Counted from the stretch's first letter, positions 20,745 through 31,732 are shown. The stretch is DNA of 64,000 nucleotides from Diphasiastrum complanatum (GCA_029204225.1 CM055109.1:35846496-35910495), one strand, 5' to 3'. Notes: a model not told the origin generated them from the sequence alone. Numbers and translations are program-made.

Positions 20745-20812
20745 AGGGGAGGCTCGAACCTGGGACCAAAGAAACTTTGGATGCCAAGCCAACCAACTGA
20801 GCCAACCCCGTT
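20745..20812 (-). repeat. tRNA-derived SINE head
   Basis: On the minus strand it begins GGGGTTGGCTCAGTTGG. That contains an RNA polymerase III A box (TGGCTCAGTTGG, 20,793-20,804). About 32 bases on is a B box (GGTTCGAGCC, 20,751-20,760), followed by CTCCCC, which could pair with the GGGG start. Box spacing fits a tRNA-like promoter, but the arms do not fold into a complete tRNA, so I read it as a SINE head. The body would extend to lower coordinates (20,580-20,745); its 3' end is not clear. Confidence 0.55.
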
Positions 20813-20829
20813 GGGTATTTTTGGAAAAT

Positions 20830-22310
20830 GACCCATCTTCTTTAGCAAAGAAATTTCTTGGTTAAGAAAACTTGATTAAGTGCATTTCATCATAGCAATT
20901 AAGTCTACCTGAAATAGATAATCAAGAAGATGTGGAACAAATGACACTTGAATTATGCCATCAATGATCAATCACATGTTTGTCCAATAGTCTTTTCTAG
21001 ACAAGAATGAATCACATAACCAAAAAAAGTAAAAGACTTATAGAGTTTGTTGTTCCATTACACTGAACTGACAAGCTTGTCTAGGGGGTAGGCTTTGGCT
21101 TGGAATTCCATACCGGCCTTGTGTTGCCAACATTCCACGTTCCAACAAATACATTTATTGTTTGCTCGGGTTCTGCTATATAAGCAACTATATCCATCAT
21201 AACCTGTGATTCAAAAATCACATGCAATTATGTCTACTATGCACTTTTACCTAATAGCTTGAGATTACAACAAGCAGTTAAAACTAAAAATGATCTAAAA
21301 CCAAATTTGTTTTTTTCAATTATACAACTTGTCACCTCATCGTCTACACCTAATCGTCTATCTCTCAAAGCTCAAAAGAAAATGGCAATGTCCAACCCAT
21401 CAAGTCATGATTAGAGGTATAAAAAGGTCTGTGAATCACCTTGCCAGGCATCTTTTTCTTCCCGTCTTTCAAAAAAAGTTCATACCACTTGGCTCTCTCA
21501 TCTTTCTCATCTACAATAAGCCAAATATTGTTTTGCTAGATTCAATTGGAAATACTAGTATTGACAATACTTGCTTTTATGTACAACAATCACCAAGAAA
21601 AACTGAAATCTACCATTACATGTGGCTCAAAGGAGTACAACATCATATTGAAAGAATACGAAACAAGCATAAGCATCTCTAACCAAGGTTCTGCTCCAAA
21701 AGCTTTGCAATATGCAATTCTAAGCAAGCCCCAAGTGAAACTTCGGATCCCAACATGCCCCTTTCAAAGACCTCGACATGAAGTTCTGCAGTCTAAACAC
21801 AATGTCACAAAGATTACTCATGTGAACTTATAAAGCTCATGGATAAATCTAAAAGTTTTCCTTGCAAAATGTGGAAAATTCAATCAAGTAATTTGACGAA
21901 AATATGATCACACAAAATACCTTGTATATTGCTCTTACAACTCATTAGCCATAAAATTTCCAAGTTATTCCAACTCATTGCCATCTACGAAAAGGAAATA
22001 CATAGTTAATTTGTGCATTGTCTCTTAAATCATGTTTAAGGAATGAAGTGTGTTTGAATTTGAGAAGGGGTGCTAATATGAAAAAGGGTTGGTGCTGAAG
22101 AAGTAAATGTAGTATTCATAGGTGAAGGCGAAAGGCCACCACACAAGAATCCCATTTGAATTTTGAACTATCCATCTTCAAACTCAATTCTACTAGTTAG
22201 TCTTCCAATCACCCAATTTTCCACTCCATGTCAACTAACCACCTTGCTACCAAACATGGTCATGGTCATCAACTATGTTCCTCAACTCTATCTCAAAGTC
22301 AAGTTTGTTA
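20830..22310. other. AT-rich non-coding DNA
   Basis: Short open frames at 21,329-21,833 have no recognisable content. It forms the left flank of the hAT insertion. Nothing else is visible. Confidence 0.45.
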
Positions 22311-22318
22311 GTACCATG
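22311..22318. repeat. 8-bp target-site duplication (left)
   Basis: GTACCATG directly before the hAT left terminus, repeated exactly at 26,377-26,384. Eight-base duplications are the signature of hAT insertion. Confidence 0.92.
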
Positions 22319-22637
22319 CATAGTTGCAGCGCGATTCGCGAATCGCGATTCAGAATCGCGATCCCGATTCGCGATTCGGGATTTTCCCAGAATCGTGTAG
22401 AATCGATTTTTTTTTTTTTTGAGGTTTTTTTGTGCAATATGGGTATCAGATGAAAGCTCTGATCGAGGGGAATATGATTGTGTAGTTTGCCGACTGTTTC
22501 AGGTGCAGGATGGTCCCTTTACGCTAAAGCTGCATCCACGATTCACAACAAACGGAACTAAAACCATGCTGAACAAAAACCTAGCTGAATCATTCTGAAC
22601 TTTAGCCTTAAATGAAACAATTTTTGACAAAACAACC

Positions 22638-22640
<3 letters not shown>

Positions 22641-22704
<64 letters not shown>
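22641..22704. repeat. (CT)n microsatellite inside the hAT element
   Basis: About 64 bases of CT between the left subterminal region and the transposase 3' end. Confidence 0.95.
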
Positions 22705-22706
<2 letters not shown>

Positions 22707-22874
22707 AACCATAAATCATAAACCAGAAAACCGTAGTTACTGAACTAAAACCACAAAGAACAATGCTGAATCACGACAATGCTGTGAATAGGATCATCAT
22801 AATATATAATATCGGGCCACATGGCACCAAAAAGGGTACAATGATGTTCCATGAACGTAATGAAAACTATATAA

Positions 22875-25660
22875 CTAAGGCTCGTCAGAGTCATGGTAGG
22901 ATAAATCATCCGAATCTGTGGACTGCAGGTCCCATGGGTCCACAGATGAATCGGAACTGGAGGGAGCCATATGCCGTGGTGTGGCCCTGGCTCTGCTGCG
23001 TGCTCTGGATCCCTGCTGCATGCCCTGGCTCTGGAACACCCCCCTCCCCCTGCCTCTACCTCTGCCTCTGCCTCTACCTCTCTCCCCTCCTCTGGCCCCC
23101 ATCTGGCTGCCCCCAACCCTGTGTCTACTCCGTCGTGCCTGTGTGTCAGGTGGCTGTGACCCTACGCCCTGGGATGGCCCTACCCACTGTGATGACGCCT
23201 GGCCGACGGCTGCCTGTGATGCTCCACTCCTTTCTACAAAAAGAGTACTCAGTCCCCCCTCCTAGAATTTCTAGGTCTCCCCCTAGGCCTACATGCAGGA
23301 ATGGCTGGCTCCTCCTCTATCTCTGCATCAGGGTCCACCAGCAGGTCAGTCAGGTCCCCTGTGCCTCCGCCCACATCTCCTCGTCCTCCTCTATATCTCC
23401 CTCAACCCACTCCTCCTCCTCCACATAGTCTGCCCCGAGCATCTCTCCACCCTCCGAGACCTCGTCATCTCCCTCCTCAGCCCTCTCCTCCTCTGTCGCC
23501 GTAAAGCCCGTGCGTCAGCCTGTGCCTGTCTGTAGAGCTCTCTATGGATCTCATCATCCATCTCCTCCTGTGTGGGTGGTGCCCGAGGAGCAGCAGCTAT
23601 CGAATCCACCAAGCAAGTGTCAGGGTCCATCTGCAACCAAAAACAATACATTGTTGTCAGGCAGGTATTGTGCAACTCACTGCATATTTTGAAAGCAAAT
23701 CAATTCATCAAAGCATACCAAGAAAAAAGGGGTGATGATGTGACTCATCTCGAGCATCTGACCCTCTCCTCGTGTGCGCCTCAGCATACGGCCGTTGGTG
23801 TTCACAAACACCAACCGCCTACACTGCTCGATGGACAACCTGTTCCTCTTCTGCGTGTGATACAAGGCCCAGGTGCTTCAATGCCGCTCACAAGCTCCTG
23901 CAGAGCAGTCCTGTGCAAGGACTCTCTCAGCCAATCGCCTCAGGTCACCTGTGCTGCGCCCGTGGATGCACCACCATGTAACGGGCCTCAACTGATCCTC
24001 CCTCCGCCGACTCTGCTCTCCATCGAAAGGAAACTGGAAGCGCTCAAATGCGAGCAGTTGGCTTGCAATGTTGGCCAGCATCGGACCTGTTGGCAAAAGG
24101 AAAAGCATGGCACATGTAAGACCCCTCGAATTCAGACACTACCAATGAGTACAATATTGCAGTAACATTGCTACCAACCGATTTCTCACACGTACCTGGT
24201 CCGGGCCATACGCGCTCCGTGTGCTCCACCCATCCCCGGTGCAGCTCCGGATCGTCCCTCTCTCGTGTAGAGCGCCACAAGGGGTGCAACATGTGGGCTA
24301 CGGCGTGGATGGGTCGGCAGAAGTAGTCCCATCTGGCCTCCCAGATGCGTGAGATCTCGCGCCTCCTGTAGCAGACAAATTACAACAATCACTAAACCAT
24401 AGCATAAAAGAAACGCATCTGACTCGAGTGAGAAACAACAAACTAGACACTGAAGAGTCATACTTGTGCTCGTCCAAGGCTGACAACAAAATCCCCTCGC
24501 CGATGCGGTCCATGAACTCGTAAATGAGACCGAGGGTGCACCCCTCACGGTCTACCAGGCGCAACACTCTGTAAATGGGTAGTAGGATCCCACTAATCTC
24601 CTCAGCAGCTCTCCAGAACTTGTCGCCGTACATAGTGGACTGGAAAAATGCCGAATGGGGGAGGTCTGTAAAGTCCCGGAAGGCCACGCTGGAAACCATC
24701 CGCCGCAATGCGTCCTTCACCACCACCAATCGCTCTAGCACCAAGAACTAAAACGCAAAGCGCGTGGGTGCGGGCTTCTTCAGGTTTAGGGTGGAGAAGG
24801 TGCGGAACAGGGCCAACACATGCCTCTTCCTGGTGACAAAAGTGACCAGGCGCATGGCCGTAGAAGTGATCTGCAACACAAACACCCAGTAAAAAAGTTT
24901 AGACAGTAGTTGAGATGTGGTTAGCAGCATCGAAGGAAGAAAGCATAGCAAATAGAACAAACTATACCTCTCTGATCCATGGAAGCGCACACAAGTCATG
25001 GATGAGCAAGTCTATGCAATGTGCAGCACAGGGTGTCCACACAATGCTGGGGTGCTCCCTCATCATAATCTCGCCCATCTGCTTGCAGTTCGAGGCGTTG
25101 TCGGTGACAACCTGAACCACGTGCTCAACTCCGATGTCAGCAATAACATCTCTAATAACCTCCCATATGAAATCGGCTGTGATGGCGTCACCACCTTGAA
25201 TGGCATCCACGCCACGTAGGAATACTGTGCCAAGCAGGCAAGAAACCAAGACATTGATGACGGATCGCCGACGAATGTCGGTCCATCCATCACTCAATCG
25301 TGCATCCATACCTGCCGCAAAACACCCATTAGCTACATGCAAAAATTGCGGCACCAGTAAATCCTAAACACATGCAAAGAGATTACAAAGACAAGTTACT
25401 TACTGCTGCCAAGCTGAGCGAATGGAACTCAACTCCCGCGTGATGGTCTCCTCCTCCTGACGAAGCAACCTGCCTCGTAGTGCCTCTCGCCTGGGAGGTG
25501 TCCATGTAGCATCCACGGCCGCCATCTGTGCACAAAACTCCCTGAACACCCAAGTGTCAGCAACAGCAAAGGCAATGCCGCACTCGTAAAAGCACTAGCC
25601 ACACAGTCCAGTGCAACGGGCCTGCTGCTCTCTCTGCCAGTCGCATCGATCAAGGGTCTG
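22875..25660 (-). pseudogene. hAT transposase (disrupted)
   Basis: The transposase would cut and paste the element through its terminal repeats. In order on the minus strand: CFYECGIAFAVADTWVF (25,540-25,600), then PPRREALRGRLLRQE. The DUF659-like block follows with SDGWTD (Asp codon at 25,289-25,291), VTDNASN (Asp at 25,100-25,102) and WTPCAAHCIDL. Next come KPAPTRFAF (24,750), KDALRRM, KFWRAAEEI and LRLVDREG. The C-terminal block has VTWWCIHG, LAERVLAQ, ACERH (Glu at 23,887-23,889) and HTQKRNRLS. The tail has a Gly-Arg run (23,040-23,080) and an acidic Ser-rich end with the stop at 22,875. The DDE triad of the family (D, D, E in 'ER.(W/F)S') is thus visible. Damage: TAG at 24,748-24,750 and TGA at 23,878-23,880, where the conserved Trp of 'ERNWS' belongs, plus a stop before CFYECG. 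Likely introns are 25,403-25,312 and 23,718-23,631. No N-terminal BED finger was found. Confidence 0.85.
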
Positions 25661-26376
25661 CTGCCTGGGCCTAACCCCTCTCTGCTGTGTATATGGTGCT
25701 CGTGGTCTAGCATGCCCAATGGTCCAAGCCTAAACCCTAAAAAGTATGAAATCAGGGCATAAAAATTGAAATTTGTGATACGGACGGAGACAGGCGGAAC
25801 AGAGGTCATAGGAGTCTGTGCAAGCATGTGGAAATGCATTCTAGGCTCAGACATCACCTCACTCGGTTTCCAACAAGCCATTCTGTGAAAATGGCCAAAA
25901 TACACAAGCATTTGGACTGTGGTGTTCAAATCTCGCTAGGCGTGTCGTAACGGCTGAAAGTGACGCTGTAGGAATCACTGTGGGTGTGAAGAAAGGTGGT
26001 CTAGAGCCAAACTACGCACGATTTGGTTGCCTACAGCTCAATGTCAACAATTGCAAAAAATCAAGCCTACACTTACCAAATATCGAAAATTGGTCGTTTC
26101 GCTCTCCACGAAGCTCAGACCCACCCGGCACCGTGCACACCAACTCCGTATCGTCGAGTAGATGCCTGCCAAGTATTCACTTGCGAAGATTGGACGCCCA
26201 CAGCTCTCAGAAAAAAAATTTGCCTCCTCCACTGCTGGCGCGGTTTTGTGCGCTAGGAGGAGGCCGAAATTCGGGTTTCTGGGTTTTTTTTATTAACAAT
26301 TCTGTCCACGATTCGCTACGCAGAATTGCAATTCCCGAATCGCAAAGCTGGCGAATCGCGATTCGCTGCAACTATG

Positions 26377-26384
26377 GTACCATG
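26377..26384. repeat. 8-bp target-site duplication (right)
   Basis: GTACCATG, identical to 22,311-22,318. Confidence 0.92.
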
Positions 26385-26749
26385 ATGAAAAGTAGGGCTG
26401 GTCTATTGATTTCAACAAGCAACAAGTGGCAAAATTGCCTTCAAGTGCTAACAGCAGGAGCTGAATTAAATTGCTTAATGATCTTCAATAAGTGAATCAG
26501 ATTATGCAATGAACATGAGAAAGCTTGTCATAATTTAGTACTTCAATAAATTGTTTGCATTAAGTATGAGTTAACTACAAACATGTAATCAAGGCATTCA
26601 ATGATATTCTATGACTCTTCAAGCCTCAGTCCCCCAAAGTACTATTTAACTACAAAGGGTCTAATTTTCAAGCATCGAGTCACTTCTAGTATGCATTTTA
26701 GTCACTAGTAAAGGCCATGCACTATTTGGTAGGGCGAAGGTAGGGAAGG
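26385..26749. other. Non-coding DNA between hAT and chromovirus
   Basis: No gene visible. It ends in a purine-rich stretch (AAGGTAGGGAAGG) just before the chromovirus target duplication. Confidence 0.5.
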
Positions 26750-26754
26750 GATGG
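26750..26754. repeat. 5-bp target-site duplication (left)
   Basis: GATGG before the 5' LTR, repeated at 32,751-32,755 after the 3' LTR. Confidence 0.8.
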
Positions 26755-27439
26755 TGTTACAGCTTTTACTCCCTGTCCCGGATGTTTATTGTTTTTACTT
26801 ATAGATGTACTTCTTGTAAATACATAAATGGCTAAGTCACCGGCCTGTGGTGACCTTTGTAACAGAAATGTAAATAAAGCTATTAATTAAGTTTCTGAGC
26901 CTTAGAGTCGCATGTTGCTTGGGTATAGGGTACTGGGTCATTAATTAGGAGTGTCTGGACTGACCTCCTAAAAAGTAGGAGAGTTGACTAGTCAACGTGA
27001 CAATGTCATATGCTCACTAGGACACTTGATCCAGTGAATGAGTGACACATGTCAGGGTTGACGGTCAAACATGACACGTGTCACATGCTCACTGGGACAC
27101 TTGGTCGTGGATGAGTGACACATGTCATCCTACTCACTTGCCTATGTGTCAGCATACTGCCAAGTGGCAAGTGTCAACTGTGCATGGAGTTGGCCATGTG
27201 TCGAGATTTAGGAAGGGTCAGGGTTAAGGGGTGCTTGAGGATTGTGTATAAGTGAGCCTAGAGAGAGGCTTTCCTCATCATAATCTATGCAGCAAAGGCT
27301 AGGAGGAGACGACGCAGCCAACTCCACTGTGTTTGTGTTTGATGCTATGTGCTTGCAGGGAATCAGAAAGGTTGGAAATTTGTGGCGATCAGTGCATGTT
27401 TGGACGGGTGTCGGTAGGAAGATCAGGGAGAGCCTGACA
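26755..27439 (+). repeat. Chromovirus 5' LTR
   Basis: Begins TGTTACAGC and ends CCTGACA. Inside are a tandemly repeated unit (GCTCACT.GGACACTTG...GAGTGACACATGTCA, near 27,011 and 27,089) and the palindrome TGACACGTGTCA near 27,072, which contains a CACGTG core. A TATA-like TGTATAAGTG lies near 27,245. Transcription of the element should start downstream of this box. Confidence 0.92.
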
Positions 27440-27441
27440 TT

Positions 27442-27453
27442 TGGTATCAGAGC
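27442..27453 (+). promoter_or_regulatory. Primer-binding site (initiator tRNA-Met type)
   Basis: TGGTATCAGAGC starts two bases after the LTR end. It is the common primer-binding site of plant LTR retrotransposons, where the tRNA 3' end primes minus-strand DNA synthesis. Confidence 0.92.
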
Positions 27454-27950
27454 GAGGCTTACGTTCGGGAGAGAGGTGTAAAAATTTCAGCAACAGTGTA
27501 GGAGGACCATCGCTGATCAGTGGCAGCGGAAGGCCAACAAATTTCAACGAATTTGGAAGCCATAAACCAGGGCAGGTCCAGCGCTGAGGGACAGCTAGAA
27601 GATCGGCAATTTCTGAGCCAAAAACGGGTGCAAACAGGTCTGAAATTCTGCACAGGGGGCTGCAGATCCAGCGTTGACAGGTTGGAGTCCCAAAACGACG
27701 ATTTCAGGTCCAAATATCCTTCAAAATCGAAGAAACAGCTTGTGGCTGAGTTTACAAGGGTTTCGAAAGTGCCGGTTTTGACATTTTTGATCATTTCGAA
27801 AGCCGAAAAGTGTGTACGGTACGCTGTAGCAGCAGGGACAGACCTGGTGTGATTTGTTGGAGGGGGTTTCGAGGATCAAAAACCCTTGTTTGCTGACAAT
27901 TTCGACCTCTAAGCAAGTGGACAGGTTTCTAACAGTGTAAATATGATCCG
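27454..27950 (+). other. Chromovirus leader before gag
   Basis: Untranslated leader between the primer-binding site and gag. Open frames here (for example 27,520-27,852) show no gag block. It may hold packaging signals, which I cannot identify by eye. Confidence 0.6.
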
Positions 27951-28640
27951 TTGGAGGGTTCTAGCACCGAGATACTGAGAATTGAGGAGGTGGCAGCCAA
28001 GGTTGACGCCATGGAGATAGTGTTACAGCAAATTCTTGAACAATTAAAGTTGACCAAATCCCCACAGGAACCCGAGAGAGTCAGTGGAACGGCTATGGTG
28101 GCCGTTGAACCTGTGACAGTTGAGAAAGAAGTCCAACATCCATCGAAGACGCGGAAATTACCCACAATCAAGGATTTGAAACCGCCGAAATATACGGGAG
28201 CAGTTGCTATGCGGACAAATATAGGGAGGCACTAATGCTTGCGTGAAAGCCTTCGGCCTTTTGTAAGGAAGGAGCAGGCTTCAAGCCTCCACAGGGCTTT
28301 CCAGATGGCCCTATATTACGAAGATGGGAAAAAAGGCCAAGGAATCTAAGACACCTACTTCAAGAGGGTTTCAACCTTAGGGGAAAAGAGAGTTTAAAAA
28401 ATGGAAGGGTCAATCCTCGCAAGAGCAAATTCAAAGTGCGAAAAAGAGTAAAGGTGCGGGCGCCTCAAAAGGCAAAGGGTGATATGGGACGTCCAATGCC
28501 CAAGGGGGCCAGTGCTTTTCTACGCTATCGCCGCAGGACTTGGAGCGGGCAAAGAAAGAGAACCTTTGCTTTGGTTGTCTAGGGCGGCATAGGTGGAAGC
28601 AGTGTCCTCGCAATCCCTCACGGACCACCTACAGTTTGCA
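27951..28640 (+). pseudogene. gag: Chromovirus gag with core deletion
   Basis: The N-terminal part has a short coiled-coil-like stretch (VDAMEIVLQQILEQLKL; ATG at 28,011). It runs to LKPPKYTG near 28,200, where the capsid core normally begins. Instead the sequence jumps to SLRPFVRKEQASSLHRAFQM and ALYYEDGKK, the end of the core, so roughly 150 codons are missing. The zinc knuckle CFGCLGRHRWKQC follows near 28,563-28,601. It has three residues between the second Cys and His where the classic CX2CX4HX4C has four. Stops lie between the segments. Gag would form the particle and bind RNA; this copy cannot. Confidence 0.8.
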
Positions 28641-29170
28641 AGTTGAGGAGGCAGATCCTATGAAAATTGAGGAATTGGAGCAGGAAGAACCTCAAGGTGT
28701 TCCACGGTTGATGAACGTGTCGATGATTCGGAAGGTGGACTCGGTTCCTTTACCACAGTTGTCGAGAGTGGCGCAACACGGGTATCAGTTTCCTTGCACT
28801 TCTTCGATTGTTATGCGTGGACATCTGTGTGGTAGAGATGTTTTGATTCTATTTGACATTGGGTCCTCACATAACGTCATTGTTGAGAGTAAGCACACAA
28901 CCATCCCTGTACCAGTACACAGTTGAAATGGCTGATGGAAAGGGTGCGGAAGTGTGGGATGCCAGGGTTGTGGGTACGCTGCTATACCAAGGAGTTAGAT
29001 TTTGAGATTACCCATTTGACTCGCTTTGATGTGGTGCTTGGAATTTGTTGGCATGTGGCTAAGAAACCCTACATCGCTTGGGATACTCATGTGTATGAGT
29101 TCCAGCACGATGGTAGGATTCACTCCCTGCGTGGAGAGCCTGATATGCCTCCAGGACCTTTGATCACGGC
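28641..29170 (+). pseudogene. Chromovirus protease
   Basis: The frame reads GRDVLILFDIGSSHN near 28,835-28,875. The retropepsin active site should be D-T/S-G but here is D-I-G. After a frameshift around 28,920 the second half reads FEITHLTRFDVVLGICWH near 29,000-29,055, matching the 'yDvvLG..WL' block, then a linker DTHVYEFQHDGR. The changed active site and the frameshift both argue that the enzyme is inactive. Confidence 0.75.
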
Positions 29171-29274
29171 GACACAGCTGCATAAGGTTCAGTGTAAGTG
29201 CATGTATGTTTGTTTCTTGTATGATATGTCTGTTTCTACTAATGAGTCTGATGTATGTCAAGAACAAACCAACC

Positions 29275-30281
29275 TTACTAAGAACCTAAATCGCCAAATT
29301 AGGGAGGAGTTTCTAGATGTGTTCACGAATGAACTTCCATCTATTTTACCCCCTAAGAGAAATGTGGAGCATAGAATCGAGTTAATTCCTAGATCAACTC
29401 ATGTTAATAGACCACCTTATAGAATGAGTCTGAAAGAGGAGGAAGAGGTCAGAAGCATGATTGAGGACTACCTTGCCAAGGGGCAAGTAAGACCTAGCTT
29501 CTCCCCCTTTGCCTCTCCGATCATTCTGGTAAAAAAGAAATATGGGTCTTGGAGAATGTGTGTGGATTATCGAGGCTTGAACAAGATTATTGTTAAGCAT
29601 CGACAACCTATGCCACGTATAGATGATCTTTTGGATGCCCTCCATGGTGCTATAGTGTTTAGCAAAATTGACCTAAACAGTGGTTACCACCAAGTGAGAG
29701 TTCGAGAAGTGGATGTGCATAAAGCTGCCTTCCGGACTCGTTTTGGACACTATGAATTTTTAGTTATGCCCTTTGGATTGACTAACGCCCCTGCAACATT
29801 TATGAAGTTAATGAACGATGTGCTTAGACCGTTTATGGGCAGGTTTGTGGTCAATTTTGTTGATGACATACTTGTTTACAATTGTGGAGATGCTATGCAT
29901 GTTAATCACCTTAGAACTGTGTTATCAACTTTGAGGGAAAACACATTGTTCGCTAATGATAAAAAAAGTGAATTAACATATTTGGGTTTTTTAGTGTCAG
30001 CAGATGGAATAAAACCCGATCCGCAGAAAGTTGTTGTTCTTCTTGCCTGGCCTGTTCCTACAAACTTGACGGCACTAAGAAGCTTTCTAGGGTTGGCTGT
30101 GTTTTATCATAAAGGTGTGAAGAATTATTCACACGTAGCTGCACCATTGACCGATATGTTACAGAAAAATAAATGGAAAGAGTGGACGGAAGTTCAGCAG
30201 CGAAGTTTCGATGCTTTGAAACAAGTTGTGGCTGACTTTGTCACTTTAAAAATTGTTGACTCTCAAAACCATTTGTCGTAA
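29275..30281 (+). pseudogene. pol: Chromovirus reverse transcriptase
   Basis: A long open frame holds the whole RT. It has HRIELIPRSTHVNRPPYRMS, FSPFASPIILVKKKYGSWRM and CVDYRGLNKI, then [45 protein letters not shown] and NFVDDILVYN. The catalytic Asp pair is at 29,862-29,867. A few residues are missing between the palm and YLGFLVSADG (the usual 'C.F....v.yLG'). The tether follows with WPVPTNLTALRSFLGL and SFDALKQVV. The frame stops at 30,281 just before RNase H because of a frameshift. The catalytic Asps are intact, and this is the best-preserved part of the element. Confidence 0.9.
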
Positions 30282-30645
30282 AAACGAATGCAAGTGACAT
30301 CGTTGTTGGGGCAGTTCTGATGCAAGAGGGTAGGCCCGTGGCCTTTGAGAGCAAGAAGCTCAACCCTGCACAAAAGAACTATCCAACTCATGAGAAAGAG
30401 TTGTATGCCATTATCCACGCCTTGAAGGCATGGAGGCATTATTTGTATGGTGTGGAATTCTCTGTGTACACCGACCATAACACTTTGAGATATTTCTGCA
30501 ACCAGCCGGACCTAAGAGGGCGGCAAACTAGGTGGGCTGAGTTGATGTAGAAATTTCACATGGAAATTTGGTACAAGAAAGGTGCCGAAAATCGTGTGGC
30601 TAATGCATTGTCTCGTATATTGTATGATGTCTTTTGTGGTCATTG
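30270..30645 (+). pseudogene. pol: Chromovirus RNase H
   Basis: The domain reads VVKTNASDIVVGAVLMQ, RPVAFESKKLNPAQKNYPTH, EKELYAIIHALKAWRHYLYG and FSVYTDHNTLRYF, followed by RWAELM, a stop, and GAENRVANALSR. RNase H removes the RNA strand of the replication hybrid. The first catalytic Asp of 'TDAS' is Asn here (TNAS), while the Glu of HEKEL and the Asp of YTDH remain. A stop near 30,550 and a frameshift break the frame. Confidence 0.85.
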
Positions 30646-31732
30646 AAAATGACCTAATTGTTGAGATTAGACAGGCTCAGCAAGAGGATCCTCATTGTCA
30701 GGGAATTGTGAGAGAGGCAAATCTTGCGCAAGTAGATTCTCAAGGTGAGAGTTCTGGTCTCTTTGGTTACACTTACCTTAAATATACCATAGAAGATGGT
30801 ATGATTAAGTAAAAATGGCAAACTTCTCATTCCAGCATGTGAGGAGCTGTGTAGGAAGATTGTCCATTTATATCATGATAGCCCTAGTGCAGGTCATCCT
30901 GGTGTGGATAGGACCTATGAGTTGATCTTATGTAACTCCTGGTGGCCTAAATTGCAAAAAGATGTTTACCATTATGTGACGCACTGTTTGAAGTGCCATG
31001 TCAATAAAGCTGAAAGGATTAAAACTCCTGGAGTTTTACACCCACTACCTGTACCAGGTGGAAGATGGGAGAGTATCTCCATAGATTTTATCACTAACTT
31101 GCCTCGTACACAGTCACAACATGATTCTATCTTGGTCGTAGTTGACAGACTCACTAAGATGGCTCATTTTATTCGAACAATTGATGCGGCTAGAGTAGCT
31201 AATTTGTTTATCGAGCATGTGTTCAGACTTCGTGGATTACCGTCATCCATAGTGTCTGACAGGGATACTCGATTCACTGGAAACTTTTGGACTGCAGTTA
31301 TGGCCAAACTTGAAGTCCAATAGAGAATGAGCAGTACGAAGCAACGGATGGCCAAACTGAGAGTGTCAACCAGACCTTAGAGGATATGCTCAAGGCATTT
31401 GTGGGGGATAAGCAAACTCAGTGGGAGAAGTACTTGCCACTGTTGGAGTTTGCTTACAATGACAAGAAAAATGTGAGTACTACGATGAGTCCTTTCGAGC
31501 TTAATTATGGTTTTAGGCCAGCTAGCCCTGTTACGGTAGGAATTCCTCAGAGAGTGCCTAGTGCGGCTAATTTCCTTACTCAAATGAATGAAATGCTTGA
31601 GTTAGCGAAGGTTAATATTAGGCAAGCGATGGATCGAGCTAAGTCTTACGCTGATCAGCATCGCACGCCTAGAGAGTTTGTGGTAGGAGACACCCAAGGA
31701 CTCTACGACCCTTAAAACGGCGGGCAAATGTT
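30646..31732 (+). pseudogene. pol: Chromovirus integrase core
   Basis: The zinc-binding HHCC region reads HDSPSAGHPGVDRTYEL then HCLKCHVNKAER (30,875-31,015). The DDE core has SIDFITNLP (Asp codon 31,084-31,086), VSDRDTRFTGNFW (Asp 31,258-31,260) and, after a small deletion and frameshift near 31,320, DGQTESVNQTLEDML (Glu 31,359-31,361). Then come WEKYLPLLEFAYND and the GPY-type region starting YADQHRTPREFVVGD. Integrase joins the cDNA to host DNA. All three acidic residues are present, but a stop at 31,321 and others upstream divide the frame. Confidence 0.88.

Larger units (their letters stand above)
22319..26376 (-). mobile_element. hAT transposon, full length (4,058 bp)
   Basis: The left end reads CATAGTTGCAGCGCGATTCG and the right end is the reverse complement of CATAGTTGCAGCGAATCG, giving a 13-bp perfect terminal inverted repeat. 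Both subterminal regions are packed with AATCGCGATT/GCGATTCG words, the usual transposase-binding kind of array. An exact 8-bp duplication (GTACCATG) flanks the element. A transposase is encoded on the minus strand, with DUF659-like and C-terminal dimerisation blocks. It carries in-frame stops, so the copy is probably non-functional unless readthrough or splicing rescues it. A 64-base CT tract lies near the left end. Related ends occur at 10,967-11,141 and 56,494-56,806. Confidence 0.92.

Noticed and set aside
20745-20812. A functional tRNA gene
   Set aside because: A and B boxes are present, but the sequence is too short and lacks paired D, anticodon and T arms, so a SINE head is more likely.
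22763-24165. Plus-strand open frames with Pro/Ser/Leu-rich products (22,763-23,428 and 23,572-24,165)
   Set aside because: They lie antisense to the hAT transposase tail and C-terminal domain, whose recognised blocks are on the minus strand.
26743-26756. Purine run before the 5' LTR as evidence of a second element ending there
   Set aside because: It resembles the polypurine tract, but the GATGG duplication on both sides of the element explains the border without a second element.
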